A DNA stretch of 25,688 nucleotides from a virus, in IMG/VR virus record IMGVR_UViG_3300025876_001362, positions 1-25,688 of that record. One strand, written 5' to 3'. The notes below the pieces were generated by a model. The model was not told the DNA's origin and did no database searches. It saw nothing but the letters and a program-made list of their open reading frames with translations. Made by a program: the position numbers and the translations under genes. Positions 1-6,524 of this stretch are shown piece after piece (within the stretch, counting starts at the first letter, position 1; every line of letters starts with the position of its first letter).

Positions 1-1059
1 CCTAACTATTGGGAAATCCCGATAAAAAAAGCAAACAAGGAGATGGTTCGTCTCCGTCCTGTAATTACACACGGCACTGTTGTGTTTTCAGGGCCTCAGA
101 AATACGTATCAAAAAATGAGTATCGGAATACAACCACCACAACGAAAGTTGTGCTTAATGATGATGGGTTGGGCTACAGCTTTGAAAGCGAAACCGACGT
201 CAGTGAAGGTGGTGGTGGACCTGACCCGGCGGTAATAACAACGTCATCTCTCGCTCCTACAATTAAGACGGTCCACAATAATATGGTGGCTAAGTTCGAG
301 GAAAAAAGATACATTTTGGGGTCAGGTGTGTCAGGTGGTAATAGCCAATTCTACGGTGGTCAGGGCCTCCAGGTTGATAAAGTTCCTTTTGACTGGCCAA
401 GCCCTGGCAGTGAAAAGGTGGTTCCTGGGAATCCTGATGCCCCGTATGATTTTGGGTCTATAACCTATAAGAAGTCCTACTTTTTCGCGCATCTACCAAT
501 GAATAGCCCTATTTTAAAATGGGATTATGTGGTTCATGAGGCCACTAGTGAGGGGCAACTTTACTTCGCAGATTTCACCCCGACAAATAATCATAAAATT
601 GTAACTTTGGACTTCACCAACGCAGAGCAAGTTGCCGTCACTTTTGCTGCTGGTGATAGGAGCGATGATCCAAACTACAACCCTGATGATGACCCTTTGA
701 GTGGTCTTGAGTTTCAGGAGAATGCTCTTTTCCTTGATTGCACTGAAGCGATGGATCAGTCGGATAGGTCGGAGATTGCATGGCTGTATTATTTCCCATC
801 CAGACCTTATTATGGGCCTCCAGTGGAGGGTGAGGAAGAGGAAGAGCCTTACGTGGTTACGTCAGGAATGTATGCTTACACCAGCAATGCTTGGAGTATT
901 CTGCCTTTCCCGACTGATTTTGGAAGTGTTAATGACTATATGCTCCCTGAGAATGAGGTAAAAGGTTTGGGCGGTAAGAAGCTGTGGCCTGATGAATTAC
1001 CTAAATGGCATGAGACAACTGAGACTTTTGTTATTGAGGTTGAGGGAGAAGGTGCGTGA
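1..1059 (+). CDS. Unrecognised probable structural protein, 5' partial
   Basis: The frame is open from base 1, so the gene very likely begins before the window. The first in-frame ATG at 43 touches a purine run with no spacing for a ribosome site, and the codons before it (PNYWEIPIKKANKE) read as ordinary protein. The visible part is 352 residues, hydrophilic, rich in Gly, Pro and Asp/Glu, with no signal peptide, membrane segment or recognisable catalytic motif. It has a glycine run (about residue 70 of the visible part) and an acidic EEEEE stretch near the C-terminus. Strings of short aromatic-rich segments fit a beta-rich virion or tail protein, but this is inference from composition and from being followed by an early operon in phage DNA. 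I do not recognise the family. The stop codon lies inside the 16-bp near-palindrome at 1056-1071. Confidence 0.75.
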   Translation, partial: PNYWEIPIKKANKEMVRLRPVITHGTVVFSGPQKYVSKNEYRNTTTTTKVVLNDDGLGYSFESETDVSEGGGGPDPAVITTSSLAPTIKTVHNNMVAKFEEKRYILGSGVSGGNSQFYGGQGLQVDKVPFDWPSPGSEKVVPGNPDAPYDFGSITYKKSYFFAHLPMNSPILKWDYVVHEATSEGQLYFADFTPTNNHKIVTLDFTNAEQVAVTFAAGDRSDDPNYNPDDDPLSGLEFQENALFLDCTEAMDQSDRSEIAWLYYFPSRPYYGPPVEGEEEEEPYVVTSGMYAYTSNAWSILPFPTDFGSVNDYMLPENEVKGLGGKKLWPDELPKWHETTETFVIEVEGEGA

Positions 1060-1071
1060 CACGCACGTCAC
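1056..1071. promoter_or_regulatory. 16-bp near-palindrome, candidate operator (copy 1)
   Basis: The sequence GTGACACGCACGTCAC has outer arms GTGAC/GTCAC and matches 14 of 16 positions of the perfect palindrome at 9164-9179. It overlaps the stop codon of the preceding gene and is the first element of the gene-free region before the recT operon. A weak promoter-like pair lies just downstream: TTGACG at 1096-1101 and TAGACC at 1119-1124, with 17 bp between them. Recurrence of an unusual inverted repeat in front of both large operons suggests a binding site for one regulator. No repressor gene is visible in the window. Confidence 0.5.
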
Positions 1072-1392
1072 ACTTCTAACAGTTTGTCTTTTTATTTGAC
1101 GACTTCTGCAAACTCGGATAGACCCTTGGGGCAAGAGGATCAACGATCCTCTGACTGAGCATGACGACGACGACCAACCCAAACTGGGTCCTCCTTGAGG
1201 GACCCCGAAACCGACCCACCTTGATGCGGTCGTCAGTTGTTAGGCTCTCTGTAGAGGCAAAAAAAGACACAGGCGGCCTCCGTAGAGAACCACCTGTATC
1301 TTACTTTGAGTCCGGACGAGGGACGACGACATGGAAAACATACCAAATTTGCACTAAATAGCAACAACAAAACAAACAAAAAACAAAACAAC
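1060..1392 (+). other. Gene-free, structured leader of the early operon
   Basis: I see no convincing gene in these 333 bases. Possible RNA structures are: a hairpin at 1134-1152 (8-bp perfect stem AGAGGATC/GATCCTCT, loop AAC); an outer 7-bp pairing of 1169-1175 with 1228-1234 enclosing an inner 6-bp stem GGGTCC/GGACCC (1186-1191 with 1200-1205); and 1269-1276 with 1290-1297 (seven pairs and one mismatch). None is followed by a run of T, so they do not look like intrinsic terminators. The region ends in an A/C-only stretch immediately before recT. It could be an untranslated leader with regulatory structure, a small RNA or a transcription control region. Confidence 0.4.
1362..1392 (+). promoter_or_regulatory. 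A/C-only translation leader of recT
   Basis: Thirty-one consecutive bases consist only of A and C and run directly into the ATG at 1393; no Shine-Dalgarno sequence is present. Unstructured A-rich leaders are known to substitute for Shine-Dalgarno pairing in some bacteria. Similar A/C runs precede the genes at 3316, 6076 and 10865. The run helps to choose the start at 1393 over the in-frame ATG at 1306, which would place the run inside the coding sequence. Confidence 0.5.
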
Positions 1393-2220
1393 ATGAGCAC
1401 TGGATTATCAATATACGAGAAAATAAACGACCCGATTCAAGCGGTCACACAGCTTGGCGAAATGTTCACCCGATCAGGGATGTTCGGATGTCAGAAGATT
1501 GAACAAGGACAGGTCTTAGCACTAGCCTGCATAAGCGAAAAAGTAAGCCCCTTTGAGCTTGTCAAAACATACCACATAATCGAGGGTAAACTAGAGATGA
1601 AGTCTAGCGCAATGCTGGCAAGATTTCTTGATATGGGCGGCAAGTGCATTTGGAAGTCAGACCTGCAATCTGAAGATGTTGCAGCGGCTCACTTCGAGTT
1701 TCAAGACAACAAAGGGGATTTTAGCTATTCGATGGAGGATGCGAAGCGAGAAGGGCTGTCAGATCGTAAAGTCTGGAAAAAGCACGGCCCTGATATGTTG
1801 AGGGCGAGATTGACATCAAAAGTGATCCGAATGCTTGCACCGCAGATCAACGCGGGCATCTACGCTCCAGAAGAGAATGAAGCATTCGGAGTGGCCCAAG
1901 TCGAGAAAGAGCTCAAACTTCCTGAGGCCCCGAAAGCAGAGCCAGTAATCGAAGCGGCAGTCGAGATCATAGAGACCCCTCCTGTCGTGGAAGTTACGGA
2001 GATCGTCGCAGAGGAGAAGCCTCTTGCTGAGAGAGCAATGGAAGTTATCAAGGGAATCGGAGAGGAGCGAGTAACGCATTTTCTCAAGTCACGAGGCAAG
2101 ATTCCTGCGGATGGTGATCTTAGCAATTTGACTGATGCTTACTATACAAACATTGTAACAATGCCTGAAGTTTTTGAGCGTTCTATACAAGTGGCTGAAA
2201 AAGAGGAAGGGGGTAAATAA
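1393..2220 (+). CDS. recT: RecT-family single-strand annealing protein
   Basis: Predicted single-strand annealing protein (275 aa) that would coat and anneal complementary single strands exposed by the nuclease encoded next. The RecT-type core covers roughly residues 15-165. Visible signatures are the run around GKLEMKSSAMLARFLDMGG (residues 65-83), the pair YSMEDAKREGL and W..HGPDMLRAR (residues 112-139), and GIYAPEE (155-161), which match the family pattern of an AKraGL segment, an ML.aR helix and GiYtpEE. An acidic, Pro/Val/Glu-rich linker (about 170-235) leads to a small C-terminal helical region. The frame extends upstream to an ATG at 1306, but the start at 1393 is preferred because the core begins soon after it and an A/C leader precedes it. 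The stop overlaps the next start by one base (TAATG), suggesting coupled translation with the nuclease, the usual annealase-exonuclease pairing of phages. Confidence 0.82.
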   Translation: MSTGLSIYEKINDPIQAVTQLGEMFTRSGMFGCQKIEQGQVLALACISEKVSPFELVKTYHIIEGKLEMKSSAMLARFLDMGGKCIWKSDLQSEDVAAAHFEFQDNKGDFSYSMEDAKREGLSDRKVWKKHGPDMLRARLTSKVIRMLAPQINAGIYAPEENEAFGVAQVEKELKLPEAPKAEPVIEAAVEIIETPPVVEVTEIVAEEKPLAERAMEVIKGIGEERVTHFLKSRGKIPADGDLSNLTDAYYTNIVTMPEVFERSIQVAEKEEGGK

Positions 2221-3308
2221 TGCCTGCTACAAGACACCACCCATACGGGCCTTCAGCTCTTCCTATGTATAATGCTTGCTCTGCATTTGAGCGGGCTGAA
2301 GACGACGGGAGTCCTTCCAAAGATCGTGACTTCGGCACTGAGGCTCATACTCGACTTGAGGCGATGCTCAAAGGCGAAGATGTCGATTGGGAGGGCTATT
2401 CCCCCTTTGACAAGCAGGAGCTTGAGTGGGCAGTCGATACTGTAAAGTCACAAATGAGCTCAGAGTTCCCTTTAGAGGTCGAGCAAGAGCTCCAGGTTTT
2501 TGGTGATTCCGGTGACGAGCTGACCTTTGGCACAGTCGACGTCGTCAATGGAGACCAAATCTGGGATCTAAAGACAGGCAAGATGGACCCTGACTTCCAT
2601 TACCTTCAAATGGCAGCTTATGCTCTTGGAGTTATGCAGAGATCAGGAAAGACAGACAAAGTCCGAGCGACTATTCTTTACTCACGACTTAAAGTCCCCT
2701 ATTCTTTTGATATAACGTATGACGAAGCTAAATCAGCAGTCGAAGATGTTTTCGCACGCATCATGTTCGACGAGGCTATTCCCACCCCCAACGAGAGGTG
2801 TGCATATTGTGCAAAAGCAGGGAATTGTGACGCGCTGCTTTCTATAATGGAAAGCCTTACCGGAAACGAGATCCCTGCTGACTGGGAGATCGATCCTGAT
2901 TCTTGGGCAATGGTCAGCTCTGTTTGCAAGAAGGCTGATGTATTCATCAGCAACGCTAAGTCGATAATCCGCAAAGGGATGGTCGATGAGGGGGTGCAAG
3001 CTCCAGGCCTCAAAGTGAGAAACTCTCGTGGCAATAGATACATTTCAGACCTTGTTTCGGCATTCCCGAAAGTCGGTCTTAATCAAGAAGAATTTCTTTC
3101 GTGTTGCTCGATTTCGGTCGGCAATCTCGAAGGCAAAGTCGCGGACGTCCGTGGCACAACCAAGAAGGAGACCGAATTCATCCTCGAGGATGAGCTGGGA
3201 GAGCTCCTTCAGCGCGGCAAAGACAAGGCGTTCGTCGTCGAAGACAAGCCGCGAGTTCCCAAAAAACGCAAACCAGCGAAAAAACAAAACAAAACAACAA
3301 ACAAATAA
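2220..3308 (+). CDS. PD-(D/E)XK nuclease, RecB/Cas4-like, likely 4Fe-4S
   Basis: Predicted DNA exonuclease (362 aa), partner of RecT. RecB-family nuclease motifs appear in order: GTEAH with H43; an acidic strand around EVEQE (86-90); GTVDVV with D107; the catalytic strand WDLKTGK with D116 and K118; and YLQMAAY with Q130 and Y134. One cysteine before the core (C20 in YNACSAF) and three after it (C194, C197, C203 in CAYCAKAGNC) reproduce the 1+3 arrangement that holds an iron-sulfur cluster in AddB and Cas4 nucleases. After about residue 215 comes a helical region and then a very basic tail. The last residues, KKQNKTTNK, are encoded by an A-rich stretch that also serves as leader of the next gene. 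The start overlaps the recT stop by one base. The Fe-S cluster is inferred from cysteine spacing only. Confidence 0.82.
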   Translation: MPATRHHPYGPSALPMYNACSAFERAEDDGSPSKDRDFGTEAHTRLEAMLKGEDVDWEGYSPFDKQELEWAVDTVKSQMSSEFPLEVEQELQVFGDSGDELTFGTVDVVNGDQIWDLKTGKMDPDFHYLQMAAYALGVMQRSGKTDKVRATILYSRLKVPYSFDITYDEAKSAVEDVFARIMFDEAIPTPNERCAYCAKAGNCDALLSIMESLTGNEIPADWEIDPDSWAMVSSVCKKADVFISNAKSIIRKGMVDEGVQAPGLKVRNSRGNRYISDLVSAFPKVGLNQEEFLSCCSISVGNLEGKVADVRGTTKKETEFILEDELGELLQRGKDKAFVVEDKPRVPKKRKPAKKQNKTTNK

Positions 3309-3315
3309 TAATAAT
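3279..3315 (+). promoter_or_regulatory. A/C-rich leader of the SSB-like gene, overlapping the nuclease 3' end
   Basis: Bases 3279-3305 are only A and C, followed by repeated TAA triplets up to the ATG at 3316. There is no Shine-Dalgarno sequence. The run encodes the Lys/Asn/Thr-rich end of the nuclease and includes its TAA stop at 3306-3308, so it probably does double duty as coding sequence and ribosome-loading leader. Confidence 0.45.
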
Positions 3316-3846
3316 ATGGCAAAAGTAAATATGACCGGCCAAACACAGGCTATCGTCCAATTAGATCCAGGCAAGTATATCGCTGAAATCGTAGGTTGGG
3401 AATTTGGATTCTCTAGCAATGGCAACGAAATGTTGACCGTAGTTATTGAGTGCTGCAAGAACCAAGCTGGCACGGGGGCAAAAGGACGAATCTACGATCG
3501 TTTGGTGTTCACCTCTAATGCAGCATGGAAAATCGAACAGTTCGTCGAGTGCTTTGCAGCATCCGGAGGAATGGTGGTGAATGTCGGAGACGATGTTGAG
3601 ATCGATGATTCGGTAATGGCGAGCACGTTCTTAAACTCCAAAGGCGGGGTTTCGGTTATCCAAGAGACCTACGACGGAAAATCTCGTGCAGTCATCGACA
3701 CCTACGTCCCCTCAAAGGACGCTGGAGTCTTTGCTAAAGGGCATACTCCTCGAGTCCTTACACGCAGTCAGAAAGACGCGGCTCCCGCTCAGGACGCTCA
3801 GGTTGAGCAATCTCAGGTTGTAGTTGAAGACGACATCCCCTTTTAA
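3316..3846 (+). CDS. SSB-like single-stranded DNA-binding protein (DUF669-like)
   Basis: A 176-residue protein that probably binds single-stranded DNA during phage recombination and replication. It starts with a short strand-rich domain (LDPGKYIAEIVGWEF, then EMLTVVIECC, residues 15-50), continues with a region shared in outline by phage DUF669-type proteins (GRIYDRLVF, AAWKIEQFVECF), and ends in a disordered Gln/Val/Asp-rich stretch closing with VEDDIPF. That acidic Pro-Phe tip is the hallmark partner-docking end of bacterial SSB. The frame is open further upstream to 3028, but that extension lies within the nuclease gene; ATG 3316 follows an A-rich leader and gives the expected length. The stop overlaps the next gene by one base. 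Position between nuclease and helicase supports the assignment. The DUF669 match is from memory of the pattern. Confidence 0.72.
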   Translation: MAKVNMTGQTQAIVQLDPGKYIAEIVGWEFGFSSNGNEMLTVVIECCKNQAGTGAKGRIYDRLVFTSNAAWKIEQFVECFAASGGMVVNVGDDVEIDDSVMASTFLNSKGGVSVIQETYDGKSRAVIDTYVPSKDAGVFAKGHTPRVLTRSQKDAAPAQDAQVEQSQVVVEDDIPF

Positions 3847-4133
3847 TGGTTGATAATAACAGAGCTGCATTCGGTCCAATCGGGCGGGATGCAGCTTCCC
3901 TTTGGGAACTATGGGTAGAAGAAGAGGCTCGCTTCTGGCTTGAGGAAAACCCGAATTCATGGTTTCCTAAATCATACTCAATGGATAGCAACTTTAAGTT
4001 CGGGATAGACCCTCAAAAAATAGCGGAAAAAAACGGCTGGAGTTTCTCTGACGGGCTAATACTATTGGCCTTTTATATCCCCATAAACGAAACCCTGAAA
4101 TGGAACGACAAAGGGCTCACACGAAAAAACTAA
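3846..4133 (+). CDS. Small unknown protein of the recombination operon
   Basis: A 95-residue protein that I do not recognise. It is rich in Trp (five), Phe and acidic residues: an acidic helix-like stretch with EEEARFWLEEN (residues 25-35) is followed by a mixed region around GWSFSDGLILLAFYIPIN (64-81), whose hydrophobic part is too short and broken for a confident membrane helix. There is no signal peptide and no metal-binding motif. Its start overlaps the SSB-like stop by one base (TAATG), and its stop is directly followed by the helicase start, so it is translated within the same tight cluster. A role as a small partner of the SSB-like protein or helicase is only a guess from position. Confidence 0.6.
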   Translation: MVDNNRAAFGPIGRDAASLWELWVEEEARFWLEENPNSWFPKSYSMDSNFKFGIDPQKIAEKNGWSFSDGLILLAFYIPINETLKWNDKGLTRKN

Positions 4134-5648
4134 ATGGAACTACGCGACTACCAAAACGAAGCCGTATGGAAAACTGTAGAGAGCTTCGCTGAAGGGCACA
4201 GAAAAGTATTGATGGTGATGGCAACAGGGGGCGGGAAAACCATCACATTCGCACACATGGCAAAGCTGATCGGAGGAAAGACGCTGATATTAGCTCATCG
4301 AGACGAACTGATCCAGCAGGCGGTAGACAAGCTATATCGAGCTTGCGGAATAGTTGGGCGCATTGAAAAGGCGCAACATAAAGCCCCCCTTGGATCAACT
4401 TGCGTAGTTTCATCTATTCAAACTATGAGCAGAAGGCTAAAGAAATGGCCTCCAAACTATTTTGATTTCATTGTAATTGATGAGGCTCACAGGTCTCTTG
4501 CAAAATCTTACATTAAGATCATTGATCACTTTGAGAAGGCTAAGTTGCTTGGAGTAACGGCCACTCCAGACAGGAACGATAGGCGAAGCCTCGGAGATGT
4601 CTACGAAACGACATCTGTAGACATCGGAATCGTAAAGTTAATCAAAGATGGCTGGCTATCCCCAGTTAGAATCAGGACGATTCCTCTTGAGATCGACCTT
4701 GGAAAAGCAAAAAAGTCTAAGGGAGATATCGATGTCACTGAGATGGGTCATGCGCTTGAACCATTTATCAACAAGCTAGCAAGAGAAATCTTGGACAATG
4801 CGGGGAAGCGAAGGACACTTATCTTCCTTCCTTTACGAGAGACCTCCCGCAAAATGGTAGAGGCTCTTAAAGCTCTCGGAGCAACGGCAGTCCATGTTGA
4901 TGGAGAGTCAAAAGACCGTAGCGAAATACGAAGGGCTTTCGAAGCAAATGAGGTTCAATTTGTCTGCAATGCAATGCTTTGGACCGAGGGGTTTGACGAC
5001 CCTGGGATCGAATGTGTCGTTCCGCTTAGGGCTACGACCTCCAGATCTTTGTATTGTCAGATGGTAGGTCGGGGGACTCGGTTGTTCCCGGGCAAGAAAG
5101 ATCTTTTAGTTCTAGACTTCCTTTGGCATCATGAGAGGCACTCATTGTGTGCTCCAGCGTGTCTTGTCGGAGCTGGCAGATCAGACCTAGAGGAAGAGAC
5201 TGAAGTTATCATGGGGAAAAGCTTCAAGGGGGACGAAGAACTTGATTTAATAGAGGTCCTTAGTGAATCCGAGAGCAAGGCTGAGTCATCACTAAAGAGA
5301 AAGCTTGAGGAGGAAAACAGAAAACGTCGCTTGAGAGAGAATAAAGGAGGCGGGGAAGTCGACCTGCTTGATCTTAAAGAGCTTGGGGTAACTTTCAAGC
5401 CAGCTCCATTTGCTCCCCCACCATCAGAAAAGCAAGTCTCTTTGCTTAGGAAGTTTAAAATTGACCCCTCAAAAGTTCACACTAGAGATCAGGCAACCAA
5501 GCTGATTGGACGATTCTTGGCGAGAAGAAAAACCGGGTTAGCTAGTCCCGTTCAGATGCGATGGCTCAAAAGGTTTGGGCACGAGTCCCCAGAGACGGCG
5601 ACAGCATCCGAGGCGAAAGAGTTCCTTACGACTAAATTTTCAAAATGA
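4134..5648 (+). CDS. Superfamily 2 DEAD/DEAH-box helicase
   Basis: ATP-dependent nucleic-acid helicase of the RecG/UvsW/type-III-restriction kind (504 aa). Motifs in order: a Q-motif-like start (LRDYQNEA, 3-10), Walker A MATGGGKT (29-36), motif Ia LILAHRDELI (51-60), motif II VIDEAHR (114-120), motif III VTATPDR (141-147), and motif VI QMVGRGTR with the following LFPGKKDLLVLDF. A Lys/Arg/Glu-rich, probably coiled stretch follows the motor. The C-terminus carries two tandem 34-residue repeats (residues 431-464 and 471-504), each beginning S..Q...L(K/R)(K/R)F and ending with an Ala-containing helix. The gene sits immediately after the preceding stop, without a Shine-Dalgarno sequence, and its TGA overlaps the RusA start (ATGA). 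Likely role is branch migration or fork remodelling with the RusA resolvase encoded next. Confidence 0.88.
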   Translation: MELRDYQNEAVWKTVESFAEGHRKVLMVMATGGGKTITFAHMAKLIGGKTLILAHRDELIQQAVDKLYRACGIVGRIEKAQHKAPLGSTCVVSSIQTMSRRLKKWPPNYFDFIVIDEAHRSLAKSYIKIIDHFEKAKLLGVTATPDRNDRRSLGDVYETTSVDIGIVKLIKDGWLSPVRIRTIPLEIDLGKAKKSKGDIDVTEMGHALEPFINKLAREILDNAGKRRTLIFLPLRETSRKMVEALKALGATAVHVDGESKDRSEIRRAFEANEVQFVCNAMLWTEGFDDPGIECVVPLRATTSRSLYCQMVGRGTRLFPGKKDLLVLDFLWHHERHSLCAPACLVGAGRSDLEEETEVIMGKSFKGDEELDLIEVLSESESKAESSLKRKLEEENRKRRLRENKGGGEVDLLDLKELGVTFKPAPFAPPPSEKQVSLLRKFKIDPSKVHTRDQATKLIGRFLARRKTGLASPVQMRWLKRFGHESPETATASEAKEFLTTKFSK

Positions 5649-6079
5649 GACTAAATACAACCACACTTGTGAACCTCCCTATTTTAGCTATGGGAAAACC
5701 AAGAATGACGCAGCAGGACAAATGGAAGAAGCGTCCCTGCGTCGTAAGATACCGCAAGTTCTGCGATGACCTAATCAAGTTAATCCAGGAAGCTGAGCCT
5801 GAATGGATGCTTCAGCTTACGTGTGGAGAAATCGAGGTCGTGGGGATCACCTCGATCGTAAGGTTACCGATGCCTAAATCATGGAGCATGAAAAAGAAGG
5901 AGCTGAAGGCGGGGTCCTTGCATGACTCAAAGCCAGACACATCAAACATTTTTAAAGCCATCGAAGACGCTGTTTGCGTCGAAGATAAACAGGTGGCACT
6001 AATCAACTGCTCGAAATTTTGGACTTGCGGAGACGCACGAGTAGACATCGAACTATTATGGAAACAAACAACAACATGA
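5645..6079 (+). CDS. rusA: RusA-type Holliday junction resolvase
   Basis: Predicted dimeric endonuclease (144 aa) that cleaves four-way DNA junctions. The N-terminal GKPRMTQQDKWKKRP (17-31) is the usual basic motif. The family core is clear: KPDTSNIFKAIEDAV followed by EDKQV (97-117), aligning with the RusA pattern PDxDN..Ka..Da....DD.qV. The acidic positions present are D98, D108 and D114, with K104; the second Asp of the PDxDN motif is Ser100 here, a variation worth noting. Length agrees with the family (about 120-145 aa). The start overlaps the helicase stop (ATGA) and the stop overlaps the next start (ATGA). The C-terminal residues KQTTT are encoded by an A/C run that precedes the next gene. 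Confidence 0.85.
   Translation: MRLNTTTLVNLPILAMGKPRMTQQDKWKKRPCVVRYRKFCDDLIKLIQEAEPEWMLQLTCGEIEVVGITSIVRLPMPKSWSMKKKELKAGSLHDSKPDTSNIFKAIEDAVCVEDKQVALINCSKFWTCGDARVDIELLWKQTTT
6062..6075 (+). promoter_or_regulatory. A/C-only leader at the rusA 3' end
   Basis: Fourteen bases containing only A and C lie directly before the ATG at 6076 and encode the end of RusA. No Shine-Dalgarno sequence is present. This is a third example of the same leader style in the early operon, and it supports choosing 6076 over the in-frame upstream ATGs at 6019 and 6058. Confidence 0.4.
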
Positions 6080-6504
6080 GTAAACACGAAACTGCGGACA
6101 GAAAGATGAAACTAGTAGGCCTAAAAAGGTTTCGATCCGGAGGCAGGACTAAAAAGGGGATGGCTGAGCTGGAGTGTCGAATGCGACAACGGTTCGGTGA
6201 AACATGGGGAGAAAACATGATCGAGCTATCGAATCCCCTTGTCGTAGCACTTTGCTCTGTTATCGATAAGATGGACGTCAAGAATCCGATCGTCTTCTTT
6301 GGGTCACTAAGGCTGGCTTGTGAGCGGATGCTAGCTAACACAACAGGAGGCAATGACAATATTCATGAAGCCTCAAGAAGAACTCTTGGTTGGCTTCCAA
6401 TGGCTTTGACGGACGGGGAAATTGGAGAGCTCATGGACGAGGTCGAATTCATATCATCGCTAACCGACGAAGAATACAAGAAATACCTTGAAGAGACAGA
6501 TTAA
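6076..6504 (+). CDS. Small unknown early protein
   Basis: A 142-residue protein that I do not recognise. The N-terminal third is strongly basic (DRKMKLVGLKRFRSGGRTKKG, about residues 8-28), the middle is helical (VALCSVIDKMDV and FFGSLRLACERML), and the C-terminal part is acidic (GEIGELMDEVEF, DEEYKKYLEETD). There are no cysteine clusters and no membrane segment. The basic start and acidic end would fit a DNA- or partner-binding accessory protein, but this is inference. The start is chosen at 6076 because it overlaps the RusA stop as ATGA and follows an A/C leader; starts at 6019 and 6058 in the same frame are possible. The next gene starts 20 bases downstream and encodes the primase-helicase, so a helicase-loader-like role could be considered without direct evidence. 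Confidence 0.6.
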   Translation: MSKHETADRKMKLVGLKRFRSGGRTKKGMAELECRMRQRFGETWGENMIELSNPLVVALCSVIDKMDVKNPIVFFGSLRLACERMLANTTGGNDNIHEASRRTLGWLPMALTDGEIGELMDEVEFISSLTDEEYKKYLEETD

Positions 6505-6524
6505 CATAAACGACGACGACTTAA

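Noticed and set aside
43-1059. ATG at 43 as the true start of the first gene
   Set aside because: The frame is open back to base 1, reads as ordinary protein, and the purine run touches the ATG with no spacing. The gene is more likely cut by the window edge.
1300-1335. Hammerhead-like ribozyme around TTTGAGTCCGGACGAGGGACGA
   Set aside because: There is a faint likeness to the GAGTCC/GGACGA stem, but the conserved CTGATGA and GAAA core sequences are missing.
1161-1361. A 66-codon open frame in the leader of the early operon
   Set aside because: Low-complexity start (MTTTTNP), no leader signal, no recognisable domain, and it lies over the predicted hairpins. Chance is more likely.
3028-3315. 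Longer N-terminus for the SSB-like protein
   Set aside because: The extension lies inside the nuclease gene in another frame, is very basic and low in complexity; ATG 3316 has the leader and gives the expected length.
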